From the NCBI GenBank assembly GCA_037131065.1, contig JBAXRT010000088.1:1-12318 (forward strand): 12,318 nucleotides of DNA, read 5' to 3'. This document shows, piece by piece, positions 1 through 6,707 of this stretch. The stretch comes from JBAXRT01 sp037131065 (GTDB lineage Bacteria; Bacteroidota; Bacteroidia; Bacteroidales; FEN-979). Under the pieces are notes generated by a model. The model did no database searches, had not been told where the DNA came from, and worked only from the letters and a program-made list of their open reading frames with translations. Numbering within the stretch: position 1 is the stretch's first letter; every line of letters starts with the position of its first letter. A program made the translations under genes and the position numbers.

Positions 1-59
1 CCAGGATCAGGATGGCCGGCGATGAGATCGGTTACGGAGAATGGGGAGACAGCAAACAT
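1..59 (-). CDS. Possible N-terminus of a leftward gene, cut by window edge
   Basis: On the minus strand an ATG at 59-57 opens a frame that stays open to the left edge and reads MFAVSPFSVTDLIAGHPDP. It is only 19 codons, so no family can be named. In favour: the codon choice resembles the neighbouring genes, and the ATG follows an A/T-rich stretch. Against: no TAnnTTTG box lies upstream, and a plus-strand frame (3-89) is also open and stops inside the heptad array. If real, the gene would be divergent from rlmD with about 63 bp between the two starts. Confidence 0.3.
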   Translation of the reverse strand, partial: MFAVSPFSVTDLIAGHPDP

Positions 60-68
60 TTTAAATTG

Positions 69-94
69 CGAGTGACGAGTGACGAGTGACGAGT
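69..94 (+). repeat. CGAGTGA heptad tandem array, about 3.7 copies
   Basis: Three exact copies of CGAGTGA (69-75, 76-82, 83-89) are followed by a partial copy, CGAGT (90-94). The array lies 28 bp before the rlmD start codon. The same heptad occurs at 8048-8119 between mqnA and yidC, in both orientations, so this belongs to a dispersed family and is not a one-off microsatellite. The role is unknown. Confidence 0.85.
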
Positions 95-122
95 TATTAT
101 TCATCATTTCACAACATAGCCC

Positions 123-1574
123 ATGCCGAAAAACCGACCAGCTCTACCGATTTTTGAAAATATAACCATCAGCGATGCCGGATCGGAAGGGAATGCAGTG
201 GCCCGGGTAGACAACAAAGTTATTTTTATCCCTTATGTTGTTCCCGGCGATGTGGTGGATATCCAGATCACAAAGAAAAAAAAGTCCTACTTCGAGGGGA
301 AAGCCTTACGATTTCACACATACTCCGATCTACGGGTAGAGCCCTTCTGCGAACATTTCGGTTTGTGCGGCGGTTGCCGTTGGCAGCACATGTCGTATGA
401 AACCCAGCTTTTTTTCAAGCAGAAGCAGGTAGTGGACAATTTCCGCAGGATCGGGAAGATCGAAAATCCAGTCATTCACCCCATCGTTCCATCTCCCCGC
501 TTCCGTGATTACCGGAACAAACTTGAATTTACCTTTTCAAACCGCAGGTGGTTCACACAGCCCAAACCCGGCCCGGATGAAGCGCCTCCCGACAGGAATG
601 CCCTGGGATTTCATATCCCTGCGATGTTCGACAGGGTCCTCGATATCAACCGCTGCCACCTGCAGGAGGAACCTTCCAATGCGATCCGTCTGTTCATCCG
701 CAGGTATGCGGTTGAAAACGGGCTGGCCTTTTACGATGTCATGAAATGGGAAGGCTTCCTGCGGAACCTGATCATAAGGAATACAACCACCGGGGACCTG
801 ATGGTGATACTGGTGGTGCGGGATGACCACCGGGAAGTGATCACAAAACTTCTTGATGAACTCATTGCAGCTTTTCCATCGATCACTTCACTCTATTTTG
901 TCATCAATCAGAAAAAGAATGATGTGATCAACGACCTGACAATGAATCTTTATCACGGATCTCCTTTTATCACAGAGATCATGGATCCTTACCATAAGGA
1001 AAACAAGAGAATAAACTTCCAGATCGGGCCGGTATCATTTTTCCAGACCAACGGCTACCAGGCTGTAAATGTGTACAAGGAAGTTGGGCGGATGGCTGAT
1101 TTTTCGGGGAATGAAACGGTATATGACCTCTATACAGGCACCGGTACGATCGCTCTTTACATTGCACCCTATGTGAAGCGGGTCGTCGGTATCGAATCGG
1201 TTGCCTCTGCTGTTGAAGATGCCCGAAAGAACGCTCGGCTCAATGGGATTACGAACGCCGTTTTCTTTGCCGGAGAGGCGGAAAAGCTAATGAACCGGGA
1301 TTTCATTTATCAAAACGGCCATCCTGATCTGATCATTGCCGATCCTCCCCGGTCAGGTATGCATGAGAAAGTGGTCCGTGCCATCCTCGATGCTGAACCT
1401 GGAACGATCATCTATGTCAGCTGCAACCCTGCAACCCAGGCGAGGGATTTGCATCTCCTTGAGGAAAAATATACCATCGTTGAATCAAGACCTTTCGACA
1501 TGTTTCCCCAGACCCATCATGTTGAGAATGTTACCCTTCTCAGGAGGAAGCAGGCTTCACCTGCTTTGATCTGA
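123..1574 (+). CDS. rlmD: 23S rRNA (uracil-C5)-methyltransferase, RlmD/RumA type
   Basis: This cytosolic enzyme uses S-adenosylmethionine to methylate C5 of a uracil in 23S rRNA (U1939 in E. coli for RlmD). The 483-residue protein has the full family architecture. A TRAM RNA-binding domain covers about residues 8-62. Four cysteines suited to a 4Fe-4S cluster are C76, C82, C85 (CX5CX2C) and C178. The SAM-binding motif is DLYTGTGT at 335-342. D407-PPRSG follows, then the catalytic C434 in SCNP and the general-base E468 in HHVENV. The ATG at 123 is the only sensible start; no Shine-Dalgarno is visible. Its last 35 bp overlap the 3' end of convergent aroK. Bacteroidota carry several paralogues of this family, so the exact target uridine is inferred; the family assignment is secure. 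Confidence 0.93.
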   Translation: MPKNRPALPIFENITISDAGSEGNAVARVDNKVIFIPYVVPGDVVDIQITKKKKSYFEGKALRFHTYSDLRVEPFCEHFGLCGGCRWQHMSYETQLFFKQKQVVDNFRRIGKIENPVIHPIVPSPRFRDYRNKLEFTFSNRRWFTQPKPGPDEAPPDRNALGFHIPAMFDRVLDINRCHLQEEPSNAIRLFIRRYAVENGLAFYDVMKWEGFLRNLIIRNTTTGDLMVILVVRDDHREVITKLLDELIAAFPSITSLYFVINQKKNDVINDLTMNLYHGSPFITEIMDPYHKENKRINFQIGPVSFFQTNGYQAVNVYKEVGRMADFSGNETVYDLYTGTGTIALYIAPYVKRVVGIESVASAVEDARKNARLNGITNAVFFAGEAEKLMNRDFIYQNGHPDLIIADPPRSGMHEKVVRAILDAEPGTIIYVSCNPATQARDLHLLEEKYTIVESRPFDMFPQTHHVENVTLLRRKQASPALI

Positions 1575-2064
1575 TCCAGCAAACCACCTGATCAAAATCG
1601 CCGGCCTCAGCCTCAAAAATATAATCGGCCTGGTTATAATAGAACTCCCGTTCCCTGAGATGCGCCGTGACGGATTCCTGGAAGTCCTTGCTGGCAAACT
1701 CCTTCAATAAAGGCCTTTTCCGTTTTACTTTCCGCAGACGGGAGACCAACTCAGGGATGTTCCACCGGAGATAGATCGCAAACCCGGAGCTCTTAATGAA
1801 TGCCATGTTATCAAAAAAGCAGGGTGTCCCTCCACCTGTAGAGACCATGACCTGGTCAAGGGAGGCTGTTTCGTGAAGCAGTTTTTGCTCGATCTTTCTG
1901 AAATTCCGTTCACTGTACTTTTCAAAAAAGTCGTATATGCTGATCCGATAACGTTCCTCGAACATGTCATCAAGGTCAACAAAGGAAAAACCCAGCCGGC
2001 CGGCAAGATCTGCTCCGACCTGCGATTTTCCAGATGCCATATAGCCGACCAGGTAGATACGCAC
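1540..2064 (-). CDS. aroK: Shikimate kinase
   Basis: It phosphorylates the 3-hydroxyl of shikimate with ATP, a step toward chorismate, which feeds aromatic amino acids and the MqnA reaction encoded further right. The 174-residue cytosolic protein has the usual length and motifs: Walker A GYMASGKS (7-14), shikimate-binding D30 and D32 in VDLDD, R56 in FRKIE, the STGGGT loop (75-80), and a basic lid around KVKRKRPLL (112-120). The start is GTG at 2064; an in-frame TAA lies only a few codons upstream, so no longer start exists. A TAATTTTA sequence (2076-2069, one mismatch to TAnnTTTG) sits five bases before the GTG, which would give a very short or leaderless transcript. It is divergent from the DUF1573 gene and overlaps rlmD tail to tail. 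Confidence 0.93.
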   Translation of the reverse strand: MRIYLVGYMASGKSQVGADLAGRLGFSFVDLDDMFEERYRISIYDFFEKYSERNFRKIEQKLLHETASLDQVMVSTGGGTPCFFDNMAFIKSSGFAIYLRWNIPELVSRLRKVKRKRPLLKEFASKDFQESVTAHLREREFYYNQADYIFEAEAGDFDQVVCWIRSKQVKPASS

Positions 2065-2080
2065 GAGGTAAAATTACGGA

Positions 2081-2111
2081 TTTTTTAAATCGGTAAAATT
2101 TCGTAATTTTG
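2081..2111 (+). promoter_or_regulatory. Bacteroidota-type promoter of the DUF1573-yajC-ybbR-coaE cluster
   Basis: TAATTTTG at 2104-2111 matches the Bacteroidota -7 consensus TAnnTTTG exactly. A 19-bp spacer separates it from TTTT at 2081-2084, a 3/4 match to the -33 TTTG element. The ATG of the DUF1573 gene follows 23 nt later. Confidence 0.65.
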
Positions 2112-2134
2112 CACCCAGTTTGAAAGAAAACACA

Positions 2135-2614
2135 ATGAATCCCAGAATTTTCTTCCTCTTTCTTTTTCTGCTCACCGGTGGTCTGTTTATCTCCTGCGGA
2201 TCATCCCTGGATAAGAACAGCCAGGAGAGTCTGCCGGCAGACATCGTGAATAATCCGAATACAGCCAGTGGCCAGGGCGACAAGAGTACACTGCCCGTGA
2301 TCACATTCGTGGAGACAGAACATGATTTCGGAAAACTCCTCCAAGGGGAGAACGTTTCCTACACATTCAAATTTACAAACACAGGAAAATCAGACCTTCT
2401 CATCGCAGAGGTTAGCACTTCCTGCGGTTGTACCGTTCCATCCTTCCCCAAGGCTCCTGTCAAACCCGGCGAAGAGGGAAGCATCAAGGTGACTTTCGCG
2501 AGCAAGGGACAGAAAGGTTTTCAATCAAAGAATGTCCTCGTTGTTTCCAACACACAGCCCAACACAGTGGTTCTCAGGATCAAGGCCCAGGTTGTGAGCG
2601 CCGGTGGTAATTAA
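2135..2614 (+). CDS. DUF1573 domain lipoprotein
   Basis: A 159-residue secreted protein. The N-terminus has one arginine, a hydrophobic core (5-19) and a Cys at 21 in LFISC, an acceptable though not ideal lipobox, so it is probably a lipoprotein facing the periplasm. A low-complexity linker (about 22-54) precedes a DUF1573 domain (about 55-152), recognisable from ETEHDFGKLLQGE, the FKFTNTGKSDLLI strand, the TSCGCT cysteine pair (95-100) and KPGEEGSIKV. DUF1573 domains are Ig-like (ASPM/SPD-2/Hydin-like) folds of unknown function. I chose ATG 2135 over an in-frame TTG at 2120 because the ATG gives a cleaner signal peptide. It is first in a rightward cluster, 41 bp before yajC, with a heptad array in the gap. 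The domain call is firm; the function is unknown. Confidence 0.9.
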   Translation: MNPRIFFLFLFLLTGGLFISCGSSLDKNSQESLPADIVNNPNTASGQGDKSTLPVITFVETEHDFGKLLQGENVSYTFKFTNTGKSDLLIAEVSTSCGCTVPSFPKAPVKPGEEGSIKVTFASKGQKGFQSKNVLVVSNTQPNTVVLRIKAQVVSAGGN

Positions 2615-2619
2615 CCCAT

Positions 2620-2650
2620 AAATCGTGATTCTTAAATCGTAAATTGTAAA
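2620..2650 (+). repeat. AAATCGT heptad array, about 4.4 units, partly degenerate
   Basis: In register every 7 bp the units are AAATCGT (2620-2626), GATTCTT (2627-2633, degenerate), AAATCGT (2634-2640), AAATTGT (2641-2647) and AAA. It fills almost all of the 41-bp gap between the DUF1573 stop and the yajC ATG. The unit differs from the CGAGTGA arrays elsewhere in the window but has the same period. Confidence 0.7.
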
Positions 2651-2655
2651 ACAGT

Positions 2656-2988
2656 ATGACAAACTTATTAAGCATTTTGTTGATGGCGCCACAGTCGGGT
2701 GCAAGCGGCAGCCAGAGTGGCTGGTTATCATTCCTTCCCCTCCTGCTTATCGTGGTGGTATTCTATTTCTTCTTCATCCGCCCCCAGATGAAACGTTCCA
2801 AGGATCAGAAAAAATTCAGGGAATCGCTTCAGAAAGGTCAGAAAGTCATCACCATCGGGGGCATTCACGGCAGGATCGTGGAGATCCAGGATACCACAGT
2901 GACCATCGAAGTTGAAAACCAGGTGCGCCTCAGGATAGAAAAATCGGCTGTCGCCATCGACAACACCCAGACTATCGAGAACAAGTAA
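2656..2988 (+). CDS. yajC: Preprotein translocase subunit YajC
   Basis: YajC is a small inner-membrane accessory of the Sec translocon, associated with SecD-SecF. This 110-residue protein has a short N-terminal segment, one transmembrane helix (about 23-41, very rich in L, V and F), then the family signature FIRPQMKRSKDQKKF (40-54) and a cytosolic beta-rich domain with LQKGQKVITIGGIHGRI (58-74). Length and layout are normal. It sits in a rightward cluster, with 21 bp to the next gene, and is probably co-transcribed with the DUF1573 gene. secDF itself is not in the window. Confidence 0.95.
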   Translation: MTNLLSILLMAPQSGASGSQSGWLSFLPLLLIVVVFYFFFIRPQMKRSKDQKKFRESLQKGQKVITIGGIHGRIVEIQDTTVTIEVENQVRLRIEKSAVAIDNTQTIENK

Positions 2989-3009
2989 CCCGGTGTTATA
3001 CTTTTCACC

Positions 3010-3498
3010 GTGAAGCCCAAATTCCTTGAATTTTTCTGGGATGCCCGGCAACATAAGAATGAGAAGTTTCGCACTCAACTTTCCATTTTCATTGTCTGCC
3101 TTGTCATTTCGTTTTTTCTCTGGGCACTGGTACGTCTTTCAAAGGAATATTACTATACCCTGAATTATCATTTGAACTTTGCACAGGTTCCTTGGAACTA
3201 CAAGCTGGTTAAGAGTTCCGACTCGATCCTCACTTTCAGGATCCGGCTTCAGGGGTTTGATTTTTTTTCTGAAGAGGTGCTCCTCCGGAAAAGACGTGCG
3301 TATGAGATCAATCTCAAAAACATCAAGGTTAAGCTCCACGAAGGCAACTATTACGGCATCCTTCTGACAGAACCGCTTGGGAGAGAGATCATTTCCGAGA
3401 CCAACTTCAACAGTGATGTCTACTCTGTCCGTCCCGATACAATTTTTCTTCAATTTGAAAAGCGTTTCCCGAAACCAAAACAAAATCCCGAAAATTGA
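3010..3498 (+). CDS. YbbR-like single-pass membrane protein, short form
   Basis: A 162-residue protein with a basic N-terminus, one transmembrane helix (about 24-43, ending FFLWALVRLSKEY) and an extracytoplasmic beta-rich region resembling one YbbR domain (about 46-150: LTFRIRLQGFDFF, then VRPDTIFLQFEK). In Firmicutes, multi-domain YbbR proteins (CdaR) regulate the diadenylate cyclase CdaA; a similar role here is only inferred. Bacteroidota homologues between yajC and coaE usually continue well past the PDTI..F strand, as far as I recall, whereas this one stops about 20 residues later, so it may be a shortened version. The start is GTG at 3010, because the yajC stop is the nearest in-frame stop upstream and no ATG lies near. 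Its TGA overlaps the coaE start. Confidence 0.75.
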   Translation: MKPKFLEFFWDARQHKNEKFRTQLSIFIVCLVISFFLWALVRLSKEYYYTLNYHLNFAQVPWNYKLVKSSDSILTFRIRLQGFDFFSEEVLLRKRRAYEINLKNIKVKLHEGNYYGILLTEPLGREIISETNFNSDVYSVRPDTIFLQFEKRFPKPKQNPEN

Positions 3499-4082
3499 TC
3501 ACTGCAGGCCTGACCGGTAACATCGGCAGCGGAAAGACCATGGTTTCTTCGATCTTCAATGTTTTAGGCATACCCGTGTATCATGCGGACCAGGAATCGA
3601 AAAAGTTCCTGGGAGATGATGCCGTCAGAAGGAGGATACTGGAGTTTTTCGGCCAGAAGGTTTTCACCGGTGAAGGCGAAATTGACCGCAAAGCCCTTGC
3701 AGGGATTGTTTTTAACGATGCGGCCGCACTCCGGAAGCTTAATGACATCCTCCACCCCTTGGTAAGGGATGATTTTCGCGAGTGGACCAGTCACCGATCA
3801 GGTTGCTACGTAATCCACGAAGCTGCGGTTATTATTGAAAGTGGTTTCAGGAATGAGTTCGACCAGATCATCCATGTCTCCTGCCCGGCCGGGATCGCCA
3901 TCGACCGTGTCACACTGAGGGATTCTGTAAGCCGTGACGAAGTACTCCGAAGGATGCAGTTCCAGATGGAGGATGAAAAAAAAGCCGCCCTTTCGGATTT
4001 TGTGATCCGGAACGACGGCTCTGAAATGGTTATCCCGCAGGTTTTAGCAATTCACCATAAACTTCTAAATATCAGCCAGTAA
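3495..4082 (+). CDS. coaE: Dephospho-CoA kinase
   Basis: It catalyses the last step of coenzyme A synthesis, ATP-dependent phosphorylation of the 3'-hydroxyl of dephospho-CoA, in the cytosol. The 195-residue protein has the normal length and the P-loop kinase features: TGNIGSGKT (7-15), D32 in YHADQ, the LNDILHPLV motif (83-90), E109 in HEAAVIIESGF, a lid region around LRDSVSRDEVLRRM (141-154), and DFVIRND (168-174) near the end. The start is TTG at 3495, which shares TTGA with the ybbR stop, a 4-nt overlap typical of translational coupling. It is the last gene of the rightward cluster and converges on the receptor gene 39 bp away, with no convincing terminator between them. Confidence 0.95.
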   Translation: MITAGLTGNIGSGKTMVSSIFNVLGIPVYHADQESKKFLGDDAVRRRILEFFGQKVFTGEGEIDRKALAGIVFNDAAALRKLNDILHPLVRDDFREWTSHRSGCYVIHEAAVIIESGFRNEFDQIIHVSCPAGIAIDRVTLRDSVSRDEVLRRMQFQMEDEKKAALSDFVIRNDGSEMVIPQVLAIHHKLLNISQ

Positions 4083-4121
4083 GTCCTAAATTAAATTCCT
4101 TCCAGGACTGCTGAAACCCTG

Positions 4122-6533
4122 TCAGAACCTTGCTCTTAAGGCAATGATGAAATTTCTGCCAGGACCGGCAATCCCGGAACTGTAGGGCCTATATCTCTGG
4201 TCGGTCAGATTTTCAACCCCCGCACTCACCGAAAGGTTGTTGGTTACCTGATAAAGAGCTTTAAGATTTAAAGTGTACCATGAGGGGGAGTATGGATTCC
4301 CATCCGCATCAATAGCGTACATATAAGCTTTCCCACGCTCCTCTTCAGCAAGGTTTTTATAACTGATCTCCCCATTATACATAGCATAAAAGTCGAGTTC
4401 AAGTTTATTGGCATTAAACGTAATGTGTGCGATGCCAAACATGGGAGCAGCATGACGCAAGGGACTGGTTGTCCCGTCAGCCAGTTCTTCCTCTCCTTTC
4501 TGATAGTTGAACTGTGTTGCGAATCCAAATCCTACAGGTAATTTTATTTCCAGACCGGCCTGAATTCCGTAGACTGTGGCAAACGCTGCATTCTGCATGG
4601 CCTGCACTTTACTCATTTGGCCATCATACATGATGCTGTCATGCCCGTTCAGGGTAAAATCCCTGTTGACCATGGCATTCTGAAGATAGGTGTAATAGGC
4701 TGTCAGGTCAAACTTGACCACCTCCCCGAATACTTTTGCCAAACCAATTTCTGCATTATAGGCATATTCCGATTTGAGACCAGGGTTTGGCACAACAACA
4801 CTTCCGGGTTCGGAATCAAAAACCTTACCCAGATCATCCACATTCGGGGCCCGGAAACCGGTTGAGAAATTTCCAATGATCGACCACTTATGCCCGGGAT
4901 TGTAAACAAGACCAATATTGCCGGTTAATGCACCATCATTGATCTTGACATCTGAGAACGGGAACGGATAAAACTGGAGATTGTTGGAGAAGTCGGCATT
5001 CATTATAAAATAATTATACCTCGCTCCCGCCTGTAAAAGAAGCTGCTTAGTAACTTTAAACTGGTAGCTCAGGTAAGCTGCGTAGGATGACCATGTTGCA
5101 TTGGGATATCTTGCTGGTCCGACGATGGATAATCCTGTAGTTATATCCTCATCCGTACCGGTGGATTTCACGTCATCCCAAACGAATTCGAGACCATAGT
5201 AGAAATTATGTTTTGAGCCAAGGGCTTTGGTAAAATCTGCGTTGATTGAATAAGCATTCACTTTTTCAACCCGGTTATAACGTGTTGTTTTTTGATATGA
5301 ACGGTCATGACGACTTTCGCCAAAGAGTTGCCATGCAACACGAAGCGTCATCTGGTCATATACGACAGCATTTGAAGTATTGGTGATACACAGGTTGTTC
5401 ATCATCCATTCCTGTGGACCATAATACCATTCAGCGCTCTTTGGAAGTCCATTTTTCGTCTGAATCAAACGGTCGTACCGAGAATAATCGGAGGTGATGG
5501 AATAATGAAATCCATACTGAACTTCCCACTTTTCGTTAGGCCTGAAACTGATCTTCTGCATCAGGTTTGTCTGAGAATAACCGGATGGGGTCTGTGTTTT
5601 CGGGTCTTCATTTGTTTTGACCACATCAAGGCTGTCAATTCTTTCAACATACCAGTTTCTCGTGTACTCCCCAGGTCCAAAACTTCCCATGGTAAGATCG
5701 CCATAGCGGTTGTGGGAAATACTGGTGATGAAAGCCCATTTCTTCCATCCCACATTGACATCAAAGTGACCGGTCACTTCATTGTTCGCAGAGGCATAAC
5801 GGGCGAGGGCATTACCACTGATAAGCGGTTTTGACGACAAGGAATATTGGGGAGTCAGGGTCTGGAAACTCATGACCCCTGCAATGGCATCGCTACCATA
5901 AATCAGGGATGCCGGTCCAAAGATGACTTCTGAACTTTCGAAGGTCAACGGATCGAGTGAAATGACATTCTGAAGATTCCCGCTACGGAAAATTGCAGTA
6001 TTCATGCGCACGCCGTCAACCGTGTACAGCAGGCGGTTGGTAGCAAAACCACGGATCATGGGACTTCCTCCTCCCTGCTGACTTTTCTGGATATAAACCT
6101 CACCGGATAAATTCAACATATCCGCAGTCGTTTGAGGATTTTCAAGATTAACATCCTTGGGAGAGATTATCAGGATCTTTGATGGTACATCTCTTTGATT
6201 CTGGTTCCATCTGGATGCAGAAATAATCACCTGGTCAAGATCGATGGCAGTCGGTTTCATCGTCACCAAAAAGTTTGATTGCTCAAGCTCGGTAAAACTG
6301 TAAAACAACGTCTGATAGCCAATAATCCTGATCTCAATCTTTTCCGATCCTTTGAATTTTGAAATATCAGCCTGCCCTTCGGTATTGGTTAGGGCAAATA
6401 CTCTTGGATTTTCACTGTTAAAGGTGACAAGGTCGATGGGTAATCCATTTTCCCTGTCACTCACCGTGATAATCTGGGAGTGGCCGATAATGCAGGTACT
6501 GAAAAAAAAGCACATTATAAAAAATAATTTCAT
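4122..6533 (-). CDS. TonB-dependent outer-membrane receptor (CarboxypepD_reg type)
   Basis: An 803-residue outer-membrane receptor that would import a ligand using TonB-ExbBD energy. Order of parts: signal peptide (1-19, cleavage near GHSQ); CarboxypepD_reg-like beta domain (about 21-95); possible TonB box DQVIISAS (100-107); plug (about 110-225) with PMIRGFATNRLLYTVDGVR (158-176) and IYGSDAIAGV (211-220); and a 22-strand-type barrel to the terminal F803, with NLTDQRYRPY (775-784) and a C-terminal aromatic as needed for BAM recognition. The plug sequence resembles haemoglobin/haem-type receptors, and FRAP (560-563) with a NPGL box (583-586) recalls haem-receptor FRAP/NPNL motifs. However, the conserved His between the boxes is absent, so the substrate is undetermined. 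It lacks SusC features and has no SusD neighbour. Confidence 0.9.
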   Translation of the reverse strand: MKLFFIMCFFFSTCIIGHSQIITVSDRENGLPIDLVTFNSENPRVFALTNTEGQADISKFKGSEKIEIRIIGYQTLFYSFTELEQSNFLVTMKPTAIDLDQVIISASRWNQNQRDVPSKILIISPKDVNLENPQTTADMLNLSGEVYIQKSQQGGGSPMIRGFATNRLLYTVDGVRMNTAIFRSGNLQNVISLDPLTFESSEVIFGPASLIYGSDAIAGVMSFQTLTPQYSLSSKPLISGNALARYASANNEVTGHFDVNVGWKKWAFITSISHNRYGDLTMGSFGPGEYTRNWYVERIDSLDVVKTNEDPKTQTPSGYSQTNLMQKISFRPNEKWEVQYGFHYSITSDYSRYDRLIQTKNGLPKSAEWYYGPQEWMMNNLCITNTSNAVVYDQMTLRVAWQLFGESRHDRSYQKTTRYNRVEKVNAYSINADFTKALGSKHNFYYGLEFVWDDVKSTGTDEDITTGLSIVGPARYPNATWSSYAAYLSYQFKVTKQLLLQAGARYNYFIMNADFSNNLQFYPFPFSDVKINDGALTGNIGLVYNPGHKWSIIGNFSTGFRAPNVDDLGKVFDSEPGSVVVPNPGLKSEYAYNAEIGLAKVFGEVVKFDLTAYYTYLQNAMVNRDFTLNGHDSIMYDGQMSKVQAMQNAAFATVYGIQAGLEIKLPVGFGFATQFNYQKGEEELADGTTSPLRHAAPMFGIAHITFNANKLELDFYAMYNGEISYKNLAEEERGKAYMYAIDADGNPYSPSWYTLNLKALYQVTNNLSVSAGVENLTDQRYRPYSSGIAGPGRNFIIALRARF

Positions 6534-6549
6534 AAACTGATAATTAGGT

Positions 6550-6557
6550 CAAACTAA
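6550..6557 (-). promoter_or_regulatory. Possible -7 box for the receptor gene
   Basis: Read on the minus strand this is TTAGTTTG, one mismatch from TAnnTTTG, 16 nt before the receptor ATG. No good -33 element is found at 19 bp. If it is not a promoter, the receptor is probably expressed by read-through from the upstream small gene. Confidence 0.3.
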
Positions 6558-6602
6558 TACAAATAATTCTAAAATTAATGATGCTTTCAAGGTTCAAAGA
6601 TT

Positions 6603-6637
6603 AAGATTTCAACAGATTCATGAACTGTCAAAATCTT
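6603..6637 (-). promoter_or_regulatory. 13-bp stem hairpin ahead of the receptor gene
   Basis: On the minus strand, arm AAGATTTTGACAG and arm CTGTTGAAATCTT enclose a 9-nt loop. All 13 positions pair, two of them as U-G wobbles. On the plus strand the same two positions are A-C mismatches, so the structure favours a minus-strand RNA, the strand of the receptor gene. It ends about 70 nt before the receptor ATG. No U-tract follows, so it does not look like a classic terminator; a leader element, processing site or DNA operator is possible. Confidence 0.5.
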
Positions 6638-6673
6638 CTGATCATATCCTTTTGAACTCACATTAATGATTGA

Positions 6674-6690
6674 CCGGGCAACCGTCCCGG
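6674..6690 (-). terminator. Weak GC hairpin downstream of the small membrane protein gene
   Basis: CCGGG and CCCGG arms enclose a 7-nt loop, extendable by one G-T pair, 18 nt past the 6708 stop on the minus strand. There is no run of U afterwards, so termination is only a guess. Confidence 0.25.
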
Positions 6691-6707
6691 CGCCCTTGAA
6701 ATAATTA

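Noticed and set aside
3..89. Plus-strand open frame ending inside the heptad array, possible C-terminus of an upstream gene
   Set aside because: Its last codons are translated repeat sequence and nothing recognisable is encoded; the minus-strand frame looks slightly better, but neither is secure.
2120..2134. TTG start for the DUF1573 gene at 2120
   Set aside because: The ATG at 2135 gives a compact signal peptide, and the TTG lies only 9 nt after the -7 box, near the expected transcription start.
4082..4109. AGTCCT/AGGACT inverted repeat between coaE and the receptor gene as a terminator
   Set aside because: Only a 6-bp stem with a 16-nt loop and no U-tract; likely chance.
4122..6533. SusC-type polysaccharide receptor
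   Set aside because: At 803 residues it is shorter than SusC proteins, lacks SusC-type plug motifs, and has no SusD gene beside it.
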